Below, in pieces: positions 48,973 through 58,742 of a stretch of 64,000 bases of DNA. Made by a program: the position numbers and the translations under genes. This DNA is from Rhodocyclales bacterium (GTDB taxonomy: Bacteria > Pseudomonadota > Gammaproteobacteria > Burkholderiales > Rhodocyclaceae): the NCBI GenBank assembly GCA_016235745.1, contig JACRJA010000001.1, positions 87,153-151,152 on the forward strand, in the 5' to 3' direction. Below the pieces are notes generated by a model. The model saw only the letters and a program-made list of their open reading frames with translations, was not told the origin of the DNA and searched no databases. Within the stretch, counting starts at the first letter, position 1; each line of letters opens with the position of its first letter.

Positions 48973-49251
48973 ATGAACAAAGGTGAATTCGTCGAAGCAT
49001 TGGCCGATGCGCTGGGGTCGAGCCGCGCCGAGGCCGAGCGGGCGCTCAACGCGGTGTTGGAGCTGATCGCCGAGCGTCTGGAGAAGGGGGAGAAAGTGGT
49101 GTTCACTGGTTTTGGCTCCTTCGAGGTAGCCGAGCGCGGGGCGCGCACCGGCCGCAACCCGCAAACCGGGGAAACGATCCAGATCCAGGCCACCAAGGCG
49201 CCGAAATTCTCGGCGGGGGCGGCGCTGAAGAAACGCATCGCCGGCAAGTGA
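48973..49251 (+). CDS. hup: HU-family nucleoid DNA-binding protein
   Basis: 92 residues: MNKGEFVEALADALGSSRAE, VVFTGFGSFEVAERGARTGR, NPQTGETIQIQATKAPKFSA and then GAALKKRIAGK. These are the dimer body, the beta-arm (GRNPQTG) and the C-terminal helix of HU. It bends and compacts DNA. Two adjacent ATGs exist; the second gives better spacing from GAGG. A strong terminator follows after 45 bp. Confidence 0.94.
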   Translation: MNKGEFVEALADALGSSRAEAERALNAVLELIAERLEKGEKVVFTGFGSFEVAERGARTGRNPQTGETIQIQATKAPKFSAGAALKKRIAGK

Positions 49252-49296
49252 TGCCCGCGCCGCGCGGCGCGTCCGCGCGCGTGCCCGCAGGCTCTG

Positions 49297-49325
49297 GACG
49301 ACCCCGCTGCGGGTCGTCTTTTTTT
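49297..49325 (+). terminator. Rho-independent terminator after hup
   Basis: GACGACCC and GGGTCGTC form a perfect 8-bp stem around CGCTGC, followed by seven T residues. Confidence 0.9.
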
Positions 49326-49326
49326 C

Positions 49327-49443
49327 GGGGGCTGGATCGCCGACCGTTTCGGACCGCACCGCGTCTTCATCGTCGCCATCTTTCTCTTCTGCCTTGGGTC
49401 GCTCGCCGGGCTCGCGACCGGGCGAACTTCCCCGCTCGGATGA
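49327..49443 (+). pseudogene. Remnant of an MFS drug-efflux transporter
   Basis: About 31 codons read GGWIADRFGPHRVFIVAIFL and then FCLGSLAGLAT before an unrelated tail and TGA. This is the loop 2-3 motif A (GxxADRxGxRRVF) and third helix of DHA2/EmrB-like transporters. No start codon or other part of the transporter is present. It begins in the T-tract of the hup terminator, so the junction is a deletion scar. Confidence 0.6.
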
Positions 49444-49470
49444 ATCGATCAGCGAGGGATGAGATTTTCC

Positions 49471-49499
49471 TTGCATCAGGGGTCAAGGTACGCTATGAT
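49471..49499 (+). promoter_or_regulatory. Sigma-70-type promoter for the DEAD-box helicase gene
   Basis: TTGCAT (49471-49476), 17-bp spacer, TATGAT (49494-49499). It implies a leader of about 245 nt before the helicase ATG. Confidence 0.65.
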
Positions 49500-49535
49500 G
49501 GCAAAAGTTGTGCCACACAGTCGATGGAATTTCTC

Positions 49536-49581
49536 CGGATCTTCGAGATCCGCTTCTCCTGGGGACTGTCGCCACAGCCCC
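49536..49581 (+). other. Hairpins in the long 5' leader of the helicase mRNA
   Basis: CGGATC-TTCGA-GATCCG (49536-49552) is a perfect 6-bp stem. GGGG-A-CTGT / ACAG-CCCC (49561-49581) is an 8-bp stem with one bulge. They lie about 30-75 nt into the predicted leader. Long structured leaders are known on cold-induced RNA helicase mRNAs. The rest of the leader to 49749 shows no gene. Confidence 0.4.
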
Positions 49582-49749
49582 GTCGCGCTTGCGTGAATCT
49601 TTCTTTGCGCTGCTCTTGATGCCGTATCCACGGCAGTCTCGGTCTTTCGTTTCCGGGTTTCGAGCGGGCGCCCGCGCATTCGACGGTAACTCGCCGTACC
49701 GCTGCCTCGTCGCGGCGCAGACGGCTTTTCCGACTCCGAAACTGGAATC

Positions 49750-51267
<1,518 letters not shown>

Positions 51268-51282
51268 GCACGCGACCCTCGC

Positions 51283-51310
51283 TTGCGGCGAAGGCTGGGG
51301 GCGCTAGAAT
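51283..51310 (+). promoter_or_regulatory. Predicted promoter for the yeeE-tusA pair
   Basis: TTGCGG (51283-51288), 16-bp spacer, TAGAAT (51305-51310), 33 bp before the yeeE-like ATG. Confidence 0.45.
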
Positions 51311-51343
51311 AGAGCCCTTCTCCCTCGGGAAGGGGATGCCCTC

Positions 51344-52540
51344 ATGTCTTCGCTGCGCCAGCAGTTCTTCGTCCGTTTCTGGCCTCCGATCCCCACGCTC
51401 GTCGCGTTGGGGGTCGCTTCGGCCTATTATTTTGCCCTCACCGGAACCTTCTGGGCCGTTACTGGCGAGTTTACCCGCTGGGGCGGGCACGTGCTCGCCT
51501 GGTTCGGTCTGAGGCCGCAGGAATGGAGTTACTTCAAACTGCTGGGGTTACAGGGCACGCCGCTCGATCGCGTCGACGGCGTGATGGTGCTCGGCATGTT
51601 CCTCGGGGCGCTGTGCTGCGCCCTGTGGGCGGGCAACGTGGGTCTGCGCCGCCCCACCAGCCTGCGCCGGCTCATGCAGGGGCTCATGGGCGGGATCATC
51701 GCCGGCTTCGGGGCGCGTCTGGCGATGGGCTGCAACCTCGCGGCTTTTTTCACCGGCATCCCCATGTTCTCGGTGCACGCCTGGGCCTTCATGTTTTCCA
51801 CCGTCTTGGGCGCCTGGCTCGGGGTGAAGATCACCCTCTTGCCTTTTCTGCGCCATTCCCTGCGCGTGCAGGCCGGAGGCTCGACCCTGCCCGACCCGGA
51901 AGCGCTCGCGCAGCGAACCGAGCGGCAATGGCGCCTGGGCTGGGGCTTGCTCGCGCTCTCCTTGGCCTTGGCGGCCTGGCGCTTCGAAGCCTCGCTCGCG
52001 CTGGGGATGGCCTTTCTCTTCGGCCTGGCCTTCGGCCTGGCCTTCGGCGGCCTGATCGAACGGGGGCAGATCTGTTTTACCAGCGCCGCGCGCGACCTGT
52101 GGACCACCGGCCGCACCAAGGTCGCCTATGGCATTTTGCTGGGCATGGCCGCCGCCTGCATTGGCACGTTTGCGGCGATCCGGCTTGGCGTGGCGCCCAA
52201 GATCTTTTGGATGGGCCCGAACGCAGTGGTGGGCGGTGTGCTCTTCGGCCTGGGTATCGTGCTCGCCGGCGGCTGCGAGACGGGCTGGATGTACCGGGCG
52301 ATGGAAGGGCAGATGCATTTCTGGGTGGTGGGTGTCGGCAACGTGATCGGGGGAACGCTCGTGGCCGCTTTCTGGGACGAACTGGGCGGTGCGCTCGCCC
52401 TGCCTTATCCCAAGCTGAACCTGCTGGAGCTCTTCGGCCCCGTGGGTGGGCTCCTCGTCACCTATCTCGGTCTGGCGTTATCGCTCGCCCTCGTCGCCGC
52501 CAATGCCCGGCGGTTCTCTCATGCAAGGAAAACCCGATGA
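51344..52540 (+). CDS. YeeE/YedE family sulfur-compound transporter
   Basis: 398 residues, about ten membrane helices. Two pseudo-repeats carry conserved cysteines: LAMGCNLAAFFTGIPMFS, ERGQICFTSAARDLW, and LAGGCETGWMYRAMEGQ. In TsuA (YeeE) similar cysteines pass thiosulfate through the membrane; in other bacteria YedE is tied to selenium metabolism. The downstream TusA-family protein, which overlaps by four bases, supports a thiosulfate or other sulfane-sulfur role. It also contains a long central linker (about 168-200). Confidence 0.88.
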   Translation: MSSLRQQFFVRFWPPIPTLVALGVASAYYFALTGTFWAVTGEFTRWGGHVLAWFGLRPQEWSYFKLLGLQGTPLDRVDGVMVLGMFLGALCCALWAGNVGLRRPTSLRRLMQGLMGGIIAGFGARLAMGCNLAAFFTGIPMFSVHAWAFMFSTVLGAWLGVKITLLPFLRHSLRVQAGGSTLPDPEALAQRTERQWRLGWGLLALSLALAAWRFEASLALGMAFLFGLAFGLAFGGLIERGQICFTSAARDLWTTGRTKVAYGILLGMAAACIGTFAAIRLGVAPKIFWMGPNAVVGGVLFGLGIVLAGGCETGWMYRAMEGQMHFWVVGVGNVIGGTLVAAFWDELGGALALPYPKLNLLELFGPVGGLLVTYLGLALSLALVAANARRFSHARKTR

Positions 52541-52791
52541 ATACCGAACGCAAACCCGATCTCTCGCTCGACCTGCGTGGCGAGCATTGTCCCTACAACG
52601 CCATCGCCACCCTCGAGACCCTGCGCACCATGCAGCCGGGGCAACTCCTGGAGGTGGTGACCGATTGTTCGCAGTCCTTCCACGGCATTCCCGAAGATGC
52701 CACACGCCATGGCTACCATTGCCTGGCGGTGGAGCAGCATGGGCCGCTCTTTCGTTTCCTCATCGAGGTGCCGGCGCCCGACGCTGGGTGA
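52537..52791 (+). CDS. TusA/YedF-family sulfurtransferase
   Basis: 84 residues. LDLRGEHCPYNAIATLETLR has the C-P active-site pair (CPY) of TusA-like sulfur carriers, and DCSQSFHGIPEDATRHGYHC follows. It should accept persulfide sulfur from the YeeE/YedE partner with which it overlaps. It belongs to the YedF branch rather than the tRNA-thiolation TusA, judging by context. Confidence 0.88.
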   Translation: MNTERKPDLSLDLRGEHCPYNAIATLETLRTMQPGQLLEVVTDCSQSFHGIPEDATRHGYHCLAVEQHGPLFRFLIEVPAPDAG

Positions 52792-52824
52792 AGCCGGTCT
52801 GGGTGGGGCAATGCTTCTGCCCGA

Positions 52825-53310
52825 TCAGCGGCTGGGGGTACGCGCGGCGCGCACTTCGTCGGGGCGCAGCGCCGCGGCGTACTTGTCGAGCACGCCGTTG
52901 ATGAACTTATGCCCGTCGGTGCCGCCGTAGCGCTTGGTGAGCTCGATCGCCTCATTGAGGATCACCTTGTAGGCGGTCTCGGGGTGGGCGTGCAGCTCCA
53001 CCGCGGCGATAAGCAGCACCGCGTGCTCCACCGGCGAGAGCTCTTCGACCCGCCGGCGCAGGAAAGGGGTGAGCTCCGCGCGCCAGAGGTCGGCGCGGGA
53101 GACGGCGCCGCGCAGCAGCTCCAGCATCAGCTCGTGGTCTGCCCCGGGAAAGTCTTCGTCGTGGGCGAGCTGCGCCTCGATCTGGGCCCGCGGGTTGTCG
53201 GACAAGAGCCACTGGTAGGTGCCTTTGAGGGCGAGCTCGCGGGCGAGCCGCCGACGCTGGCGGCGCGGGGCGCGGTCTTCTTCGGTGGGGGTGAGCGGTT
53301 CTTCGTTCAT
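52825..53310 (-). CDS. nusB: Transcription antitermination factor NusB
   Basis: 161 residues, all-helical. [60 protein letters not shown] and [16 protein letters not shown] are NusB signatures. It binds boxA RNA with NusE for rRNA antitermination. The start at 53310 overlaps the ribH stop by four bases, a classical ribH-nusB arrangement. It converges with the tusA-like gene. Confidence 0.95.
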   Translation of the reverse strand: MNEEPLTPTEEDRAPRRQRRRLARELALKGTYQWLLSDNPRAQIEAQLAHDEDFPGADHELMLELLRGAVSRADLWRAELTPFLRRRVEELSPVEHAVLLIAAVELHAHPETAYKVILNEAIELTKRYGGTDGHKFINGVLDKYAAALRPDEVRAARTPSR

Positions 53311-53777
53311 CGGATCGCTTTGCACAGGTTGGCCATTTCCACTGCGGCGCGGGCGCAGTCGCGTCCTTTTTCGCTCATGCGGGCGAGCGCCTGTTCGTCG
53401 GTGTCGGTGGTAAGTACGCCGTTGGCGATCGGCAGCCCCAGATCGAGCGCGACGCGGGTGATGCCGGCGCCCATCTCGTTGGAGACGAGCTCGAAGTGGT
53501 AGGTTTCGCCGCGGATCACGGCGCCGAGCGCGATGAGCGCATCGAACCGCCCCGTGCGGCCGAAGGTCTGCAGGGCGAGCGGCAGTTCGAGCGCGCCGGG
53601 GACGGTGGCCAGGCGCAGGTCGGCCGGATCCACGCCGAGGCGGCGCAGCTCGGCGACGCAGGCCGACAGCAGCCCTTCGCCTACGTCCTGGTTGAAACGG
53701 CTCATCACCACGGCGATGCGCAGGCCCCGGCCGTCGAGGTTTTCATCATATTCGAAGAGGTCGTCGTAACGGGCCAT
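53307..53777 (-). CDS. ribH: 6,7-dimethyl-8-ribityllumazine synthase
   Basis: 156 residues. [55 protein letters not shown] (catalytic His) and [18 protein letters not shown] are the family motifs. It condenses DHBP with 5-amino-ribitylaminouracil and forms a capsid-like assembly. AAGGA lies five bases before the chosen ATG; an ATG two codons upstream is too close to it. Confidence 0.95.
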   Translation of the reverse strand: MARYDDLFEYDENLDGRGLRIAVVMSRFNQDVGEGLLSACVAELRRLGVDPADLRLATVPGALELPLALQTFGRTGRFDALIALGAVIRGETYHFELVSNEMGAGITRVALDLGLPIANGVLTTDTDEQALARMSEKGRDCARAAVEMANLCKAIR

Positions 53778-53779
53778 GG

Positions 53780-54919
53780 TCATCCTTTCGCGGCGGGGGG
53801 GTCTTCGAAACCCGTGATCTCCAGACCGAAACCGGAGAGGTTGGGAAAGCTCATCGGGTGCGACAGCAGGCGCATCTTGCCCACGCCCAGGGCGTGCAGG
53901 ATCTGTGCGCCCACGCCGAGCAGCCGCGGATCCCAGGCGCGGCGGCGCGCCGGCGTCTGAGTGAGCACTTCGAGTAGCTCCTGTCCGCTTTGCGGACGGT
54001 GCAGCATCACCATGACTCCGGCGGGGCTCGACGCGATGCGGCGCAGCGCCTCGGGCACCGGTACCGAATGGCCAGGGGCTTCGGGGGCGAGGAAGTCGAG
54101 CACCGAGATGGGCTCGTGCACCCGCACCAGGGTTTCGCGGTTTGCTTCGATCTCGCCGTGCGCCGCGGCGAAATGCACTTCGCCCGTGGTCTCGTCTTCG
54201 AAGGCGTAGAGGGTGAAGTCGCCGTAGGCGGTGGAGACGGTCCGCTCGGCCGCCTTGCGCACCAAGGTCTCGGTACGCAAGCGGTATTGGATGAGGTCGC
54301 GGATGGCGCCGATCTTCAGGCCGTGTTTCTTGGCGAATTCAATGAGGTCGGGCAGACGCGCCATCGAGCCGTCTTCGTTGAGGATCTCGCAGATGACGGC
54401 GGCCGGTTCGAACCCGGCCAGTTGCGCCAGATCGCAGCCGGCCTCGGTGTGCCCGGCGCGGATGAGTACGCCGCCTTTTCTCGCCATGAGGGGGAAGATG
54501 TGCCCCGGCTGGACGATGTCTTCCGGCTTGGCATGGCGGGCCACCGCCGCGCGCACGGTCTGCGCCCGGTCGTGCGCCGAGATGCCAGTGGTTACCCCGC
54601 GCGCCGCTTCGATCGAGGTGGTGAAGGCGGTCTCGTAGGGCGAGCGGTTGTCCTGCACCATGAGTTTGAGGCCGAGCTGCTTGCAGCGCTCTTCCGTGAG
54701 CGTCAGGCAGATGAGGCCGCGGCCGTATTTGGCCATGAAGTTGATCGCCTCGGGGGTGACGCATTCGGCCGCGAGCACGAGATCGCCCTCGTTTTCCCTC
54801 GCTTCGTCGTCGACGAGGATCACCATGTGGCCTTGGCGGATCTCGTCGATGATGGTCTCGATGGGGCTGATCCCTTCGCTCGCGGCGGGAAGCGCTGTGG
54901 AGGTATGGGGGTCGTTCAT
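53780..54919 (-). CDS. ribB: 3,4-dihydroxy-2-butanone 4-phosphate synthase with degenerate GTP cyclohydrolase II-like domain
   Basis: 379 residues. The N-terminal RibB domain (about 18-215) has [20 protein letters not shown] (acidic Mg site) and [14 protein letters not shown], and converts ribulose 5-phosphate to DHBP. The C-terminal part (about 225-375) aligns in place with RibA, but the zinc-binding Cys set (C...CxC in HSECLTGD...RCDC) is absent: the segment reads [23 protein letters not shown] cyclohydrolase II activity is therefore unlikely here, and a separate ribA is needed. It overlaps ribE at its start. Confidence 0.93.
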   Translation of the reverse strand: MNDPHTSTALPAASEGISPIETIIDEIRQGHMVILVDDEARENEGDLVLAAECVTPEAINFMAKYGRGLICLTLTEERCKQLGLKLMVQDNRSPYETAFTTSIEAARGVTTGISAHDRAQTVRAAVARHAKPEDIVQPGHIFPLMARKGGVLIRAGHTEAGCDLAQLAGFEPAAVICEILNEDGSMARLPDLIEFAKKHGLKIGAIRDLIQYRLRTETLVRKAAERTVSTAYGDFTLYAFEDETTGEVHFAAAHGEIEANRETLVRVHEPISVLDFLAPEAPGHSVPVPEALRRIASSPAGVMVMLHRPQSGQELLEVLTQTPARRRAWDPRLLGVGAQILHALGVGKMRLLSHPMSFPNLSGFGLEITGFEDPPAAKG

Positions 54920-55539
54920 GAGGCGGGGTTCCTTCCAGCGTATTCGAGCACGCGCGCGCAGTAGCGCGCGAGCGGGTCGACTTCGAGATTGACGCGCGCG
55001 CCGGGCGAGAGGTTCTTGAGCGTGGTCACCGCCAGGGTGTGCGGAATGAGGTTGATGGCGAAGGTGCAGGAGCCGTCGGGTTCGTCACGCACGGCATTGA
55101 CGGTGAGGCTGACGCCATCGACGGCCACCGAGCCTTTGCGGGCGAGAAAAGGGGCAATCGCCGCCGGGGCGCGGATCTCGAGCAGCGTGCTACCGCCCAC
55201 GGGAGCGAAGCGCTCGACCGTGCCGATGCCGTCGACGTGGCCGGTGACGAGGTGCCCGCCGAGCGCATCGCCCAGTCGCAGGGTTTTTTCGAGATTGAGC
55301 TCGCGTCCGGGTTCGTTCAAGCCCACCGAGCAGGCGAGCGTCTCGCCCGAGACGTCGTATTCGAGCACCGTCCCCTGCCGCGCCACCACGGTCAGGCACA
55401 CGCCGCTGTGGGCGATGCTGTCGCCCAGGCGCACGTCCTCGAGCTCGAGCGCGCGCGAATCAACGGCGATGTGCACGCCATCGGTGAGTGGCGTGACGGT
55501 GAGCACACGGCCGATGCCCATCACGATACCGGTAAACAT
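54916..55539 (-). CDS. ribE: Riboflavin synthase alpha chain
   Basis: 207 residues made of two lumazine-binding repeats: MFTGIVMGIGRVLTVTPLTD, SGVCLTVVARQGTVLEYDVS and GHLVTGHVDGIGTVERF, then VDGVSLTVNAVRDEPDGSCT and LIPHTLAVTTL. It dismutates 6,7-dimethyl-8-ribityllumazine to riboflavin. The ATG at 55539 starts the canonical MFTGI. First gene of the leftward ribE-ribBA-ribH-nusB operon; ribD is not in the window. I see no FMN riboswitch in the 89-bp upstream gap. Confidence 0.95.
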   Translation of the reverse strand: MFTGIVMGIGRVLTVTPLTDGVHIAVDSRALELEDVRLGDSIAHSGVCLTVVARQGTVLEYDVSGETLACSVGLNEPGRELNLEKTLRLGDALGGHLVTGHVDGIGTVERFAPVGGSTLLEIRAPAAIAPFLARKGSVAVDGVSLTVNAVRDEPDGSCTFAINLIPHTLAVTTLKNLSPGARVNLEVDPLARYCARVLEYAGRNPAS

Positions 55540-55628
55540 GGCATTCTCGCAGATCGGCAAAGAGGGGATTTTACGGGAAAGCAGCCGGTTACGGGTAAAA
55601 TCGGCCAAACCCTACACGGAGTAGAACC

Positions 55629-56042
55629 ATGGCTCGCAATCAAGTTCCGCCGATGGATCCGGCCTCACTCTATCGCGAAGAGCTCTATCTCGACCGCCGC
55701 GTCGGCTCGATTCGCCGCCTGATCCCCGTCACCGTCGAGGGCGCACCCGATCCCGCCCGCGCGGAGGTCTTCAGCGGCTCGATCACCGTGATGACGCCCA
55801 TGGGGGCTTTGCCCATCAGCTTCGAGATTGCGGCCAAGACCTTGGCCGAGGCGGTGGCCGGCTTTGCCGCAGCCGCCGAGAAGAAGATCGAGGAGACGAT
55901 GGACGAGCTGCGCCGGCTGGAGCTGGAGCAATCCTCGCTGCTCGCGCAGAGCGCGCTGGCTGGCACCGACCTGCGCGGTGGCGGCCCCGGTGGGGCGGGC
56001 GGCCTGGGCGGTCTGGGCGGCGGAGGGCTCATTCTTCCCTGA
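55629..56042 (+). CDS. Hypothetical cytoplasmic protein with Gly-rich C-terminus
   Basis: 137 residues; not recognised. An N-terminal beta-rich part (SLYREELYLDRRVGSIRRLI, VFSGSITVMTPMGALPISFE) is followed by a helix (about 70-105, KIEETMDELRRLELEQSSLL) and a Gly-rich tail (GGPGGAGGLGGLGGGG). There is no signal peptide. Its stop overlaps the start of the next gene by one base, so the two are probably co-translated. It diverges from ribE. Confidence 0.65.
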   Translation: MARNQVPPMDPASLYREELYLDRRVGSIRRLIPVTVEGAPDPARAEVFSGSITVMTPMGALPISFEIAAKTLAEAVAGFAAAAEKKIEETMDELRRLELEQSSLLAQSALAGTDLRGGGPGGAGGLGGLGGGGLILP

Positions 56043-56572
56043 TGCGCGTCGCGCTTCGTCCCCATCCCGAGTCCGCGGCGCTCGGCGAGTTCGTCCTGGA
56101 GGTCGAGCTCGAGCGCCAGGAGGGAGCGCTTCTGCTCGGCTACACCCTGCAGGGGGAGCTGGAGCGACTGCGTCTTCCCGACGCCGGCGCAGCCCTGCCA
56201 CCGCAGCGGCTGTGGGCGCACACCTGTTTCGAGCTCTTCCTCGCCCCTGAGCGCGGCAGCGGCTACTGCGAATTCAACTTCTCGCCCAGCGGTCAATGGG
56301 CGTTCTACGCTTTTTCCGCCTACCGCCAACCCGCGACGGTGCCGCAACCTCCCGCTCCCTGCCTGCGCTGGCACCGTGCGCCCACCTGCCTGAGCCTTCG
56401 GGTTCGGCTCTCCCCTGAATCCCTGCCCTCCGGACAGGGTGCGCTGCGTTTGGGCCTTGCCGCCGTGCTCGAAGGGAAGGAAGGAGCATTTTCCTGGTGG
56501 GCGCTGGCGCATCCGTCCGGTCAGCCGGACTTCCATGCGCCCGAGGGGCTCGCGCTGCAGTGGGAGGAGTGA
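56042..56572 (+). CDS. DOMON-like domain protein
   Basis: 176 residues, a single beta-sandwich of the DOMON-like type: LWAHTCFELFLAPERGSGYC, EFNFSPSGQWAFYAFSAYR and GLAAVLEGKEGAFSWWALAH, with HPSGQPDFHAPEG near the end. Related DOMON domains bind heme or sugars, but this bacterial group is uncharacterised. There is no signal peptide, so it is likely cytoplasmic. Its start overlaps the preceding hypothetical gene. Confidence 0.75.
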   Translation: MRVALRPHPESAALGEFVLEVELERQEGALLLGYTLQGELERLRLPDAGAALPPQRLWAHTCFELFLAPERGSGYCEFNFSPSGQWAFYAFSAYRQPATVPQPPAPCLRWHRAPTCLSLRVRLSPESLPSGQGALRLGLAAVLEGKEGAFSWWALAHPSGQPDFHAPEGLALQWEE

Positions 56573-56680
56573 TGCCGGCGTGAGCGAGGGGCTGTCGAGC
56601 CCGTATTGACAGCGATCTTTTTTCGCGCGACAGTTGAAACAAACTACAGAGGTCGCGGCATGACCGGGGAGAGGGGGAGC

Positions 56681-57160
56681 ATGGAGACGAGGGATCGTGA
56701 GGTGCCGAGCCCGTTGGCGCCGCTGCTCGAGGCGCACCGCAGTCGGCCGGGGGCGTTGCTGCCGTTGTTGCACGCGGTGCAGGAGGCGGTGGGGTATGTC
56801 CCGCCCGCTTGGGTGCCGTTCATCGCCGAGGCGCTCGATCTGTCGCGCGCCGAGGTCCATGGCGTGATCCGCTTCTATCCCCATTTCCGTCAGACGCCTC
56901 CCGGGGCGCATCGTCTGGTGCTGTGCCGGGGGGAATCCTGTCTCGCCCGTGGCGCTGAGGAGCTGATCGCGCAGGCCGAGCGGCTCCTCGGTGTCTTCTT
57001 GGGCGGTGATACGCCCGACGGCCGCTTCTCCTTGGAGGGCGTTTATTGCCTTGGATTGTGCGGCTGCTCGCCGGCGGCGATGCTCGACGGGCAGGTCCAG
57101 GGGCGGCTCACGCCGCGAGGGCTCGAGGCGTTCCTGGCTGCGGCGCAGGAGCGGTCATGA
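56681..57160 (+). CDS. fdsG: NAD-linked formate dehydrogenase gamma subunit (NuoE-like)
   Basis: 159 residues, thioredoxin-like [2Fe-2S] subunit. Helical part PGALLPLLHAVQEAVGYVPP and FYPHFRQTPPGAHRLVLCRG; cluster ligands are C-x4-C in CRGESC and C-x3-C in YCLGLCGC. It passes electrons between FdsA and FdsB. ATG at 56681 follows a purine-rich GGGGAGAGGGGGAG; an ATG seven codons earlier (56660, preceded by AGAGG) is possible. It overlaps fdsB by four bases. Confidence 0.9.
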   Translation: METRDREVPSPLAPLLEAHRSRPGALLPLLHAVQEAVGYVPPAWVPFIAEALDLSRAEVHGVIRFYPHFRQTPPGAHRLVLCRGESCLARGAEELIAQAERLLGVFLGGDTPDGRFSLEGVYCLGLCGCSPAAMLDGQVQGRLTPRGLEAFLAAAQERS

Positions 57161-58737
57161 ATCCGGCCCGGGAAACGCCGACAGTGGTGTATGTGCCGCG
57201 CGATGCGGCGGCATTGGCCGTGGGCGCCGATGCCGTGGCCGAAGCGATCCGGGCCGAGGCCGCACGGCGCGCCTTGCCGCTGCAGCTCAAGCGCACCGGT
57301 TCGCGCGGTCTCTTCTGGCTCGAGCCGCTCGTCGAGGTGGCCACACCGCAGGGGCGCATTGCCTATGGGCCGGTGCAGCCGGAAGACGTGCCCGGCCTCT
57401 TTGCGGCCGGCTTCCTCGCCGGCGCGGCGCATCCCTTGCGTCTCGGTGTTCCCGCCGCTCTGCCGTATCTGCAGGGACAGGATCGTCTCCTGCACGCCCG
57501 CCTGGGCGTGATCGAGCCCGACCGTGTGGACGACTATCTCGCCACGGGGGGCTATCGCGCTCTGGAGCAGGCGCTCGCGTTGGAGCCGCCCGAGCTCGTC
57601 GCGCAGGTGCAGCGTTCGGGGCTGCGCGGGCGCGGCGGCGCGGCCTTTCCGGCCGGCATCAAATGGGACACGGTGCGCCGCGCTCCCGGTCCGACGAAAT
57701 ACGTGGTGTGCAATGCCGACGAGGGCGATTCCGGCACCTTCGCCGATCGCATGGTGCTGGAGGGCGATCCGTTCTCGCTGATCGAAGGCATGACCATCGC
57801 CGCACTCGCGGTGGGTGCCACCCAGGGCTACGTCTATCTGCGCGTGGAATATCCCCATGCGTATCGCACCCTGACGGCGGCGATCGAGCTGGCCCGGGCC
57901 CGCGGTTATCTGGGGCCGGACGTATGCGGCAGTGGGCGCGCCTTCGAGCTGGAGGTGCGCGTGGGCGCCGGGGCCTACGTCTGCGGCGAGGAGACGGCGC
58001 TGCTCGAAAGCCTCGAAGGCAAGCGGGGTCTGGTGCGGGCCAAGCCGCCGCTGCCGGCCCTGGCCGGACTTTTCGGCCGCCCTACCTTGGTGCATAACGT
58101 CCTCACCCTCGCCACCGTGCCGGTGATCCTGGCCGAGGGCGCCGAAGCCTACCGCGACTACGGCTGCGGCAACTCGCGCGGCACGCTTTCACTGCAACTG
58201 GCGGGAAACGTGCGCCGTCCCGGTCTGGTCGAGAAAGCGTTTGGGATGAGCCTGGGTGAGCTCCTCTACGACTACGGCGGCGGCACCGCCAGCGGCCGGC
58301 CGATCCGCGCGGTACAAGTCGGCGGGCCGCTCGGTGCCTACCTCTCGCCTTCGCACTTCGACCTGCCGCTCGACTATGAAACCTTCGCCGCGGCAGGGGC
58401 CATGCTGGGACACGGCGGCATCGTGGTGTTCGACGATACCGTGGACATGGCGCGCATGGCGCGGCACGCCTTCGCGTTTTGCGCCGACGAATCCTGTGGC
58501 AAGTGCACGCCCTGCCGCATCGGCTCGGTGCGCGGACGCGAGGCGCTCGAGCGCGTGCTCGCCGGGGGACCTGTCGAAGCCGAACTCGCCCTGGTGCGCG
58601 AGCTCGCCGCGACGATGCGCGATGCCTCGCTGTGCGCTCTGGGCGGCATGACGGCGTATCCCGTACTGGGCGCACTCGAGCATTTTCCCGAGGATTTCAC
58701 GGCGCGCGCCCGCTCTGGGCGTCCGGTACAGGGGTAA
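57157..58737 (+). CDS. fdsB: NAD-linked formate dehydrogenase beta subunit (NuoF-like, FMN/NAD site)
   Basis: 526 residues. An N-terminal thioredoxin-like extension (about 1-120) precedes the NuoF core: LRGRGGAAFPAGIKWDTVRR (NADH site), VCNADEGDSGTFADRMVLEG (FMN site), GAGAYVCGEETALLESLEGK and, for the [4Fe-4S] cluster, ADESCGKCTPCRIGS with a later Cys. It reduces NAD+ with electrons from formate. Cytoplasmic. The length matches FdsB of Cupriavidus type enzymes. Confidence 0.94.
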   Translation: MNPARETPTVVYVPRDAAALAVGADAVAEAIRAEAARRALPLQLKRTGSRGLFWLEPLVEVATPQGRIAYGPVQPEDVPGLFAAGFLAGAAHPLRLGVPAALPYLQGQDRLLHARLGVIEPDRVDDYLATGGYRALEQALALEPPELVAQVQRSGLRGRGGAAFPAGIKWDTVRRAPGPTKYVVCNADEGDSGTFADRMVLEGDPFSLIEGMTIAALAVGATQGYVYLRVEYPHAYRTLTAAIELARARGYLGPDVCGSGRAFELEVRVGAGAYVCGEETALLESLEGKRGLVRAKPPLPALAGLFGRPTLVHNVLTLATVPVILAEGAEAYRDYGCGNSRGTLSLQLAGNVRRPGLVEKAFGMSLGELLYDYGGGTASGRPIRAVQVGGPLGAYLSPSHFDLPLDYETFAAAGAMLGHGGIVVFDDTVDMARMARHAFAFCADESCGKCTPCRIGSVRGREALERVLAGGPVEAELALVRELAATMRDASLCALGGMTAYPVLGALEHFPEDFTARARSGRPVQG

Positions 58738-58742
58738 CGGCC

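Noticed and set aside
49495..49599. A 33-codon leader peptide (MMAKVVPHSRW...) ahead of the helicase gene
   Set aside because: Its start codon overlaps the predicted -10 hexamer, no ribosome site precedes it, and the codons do not look selected.
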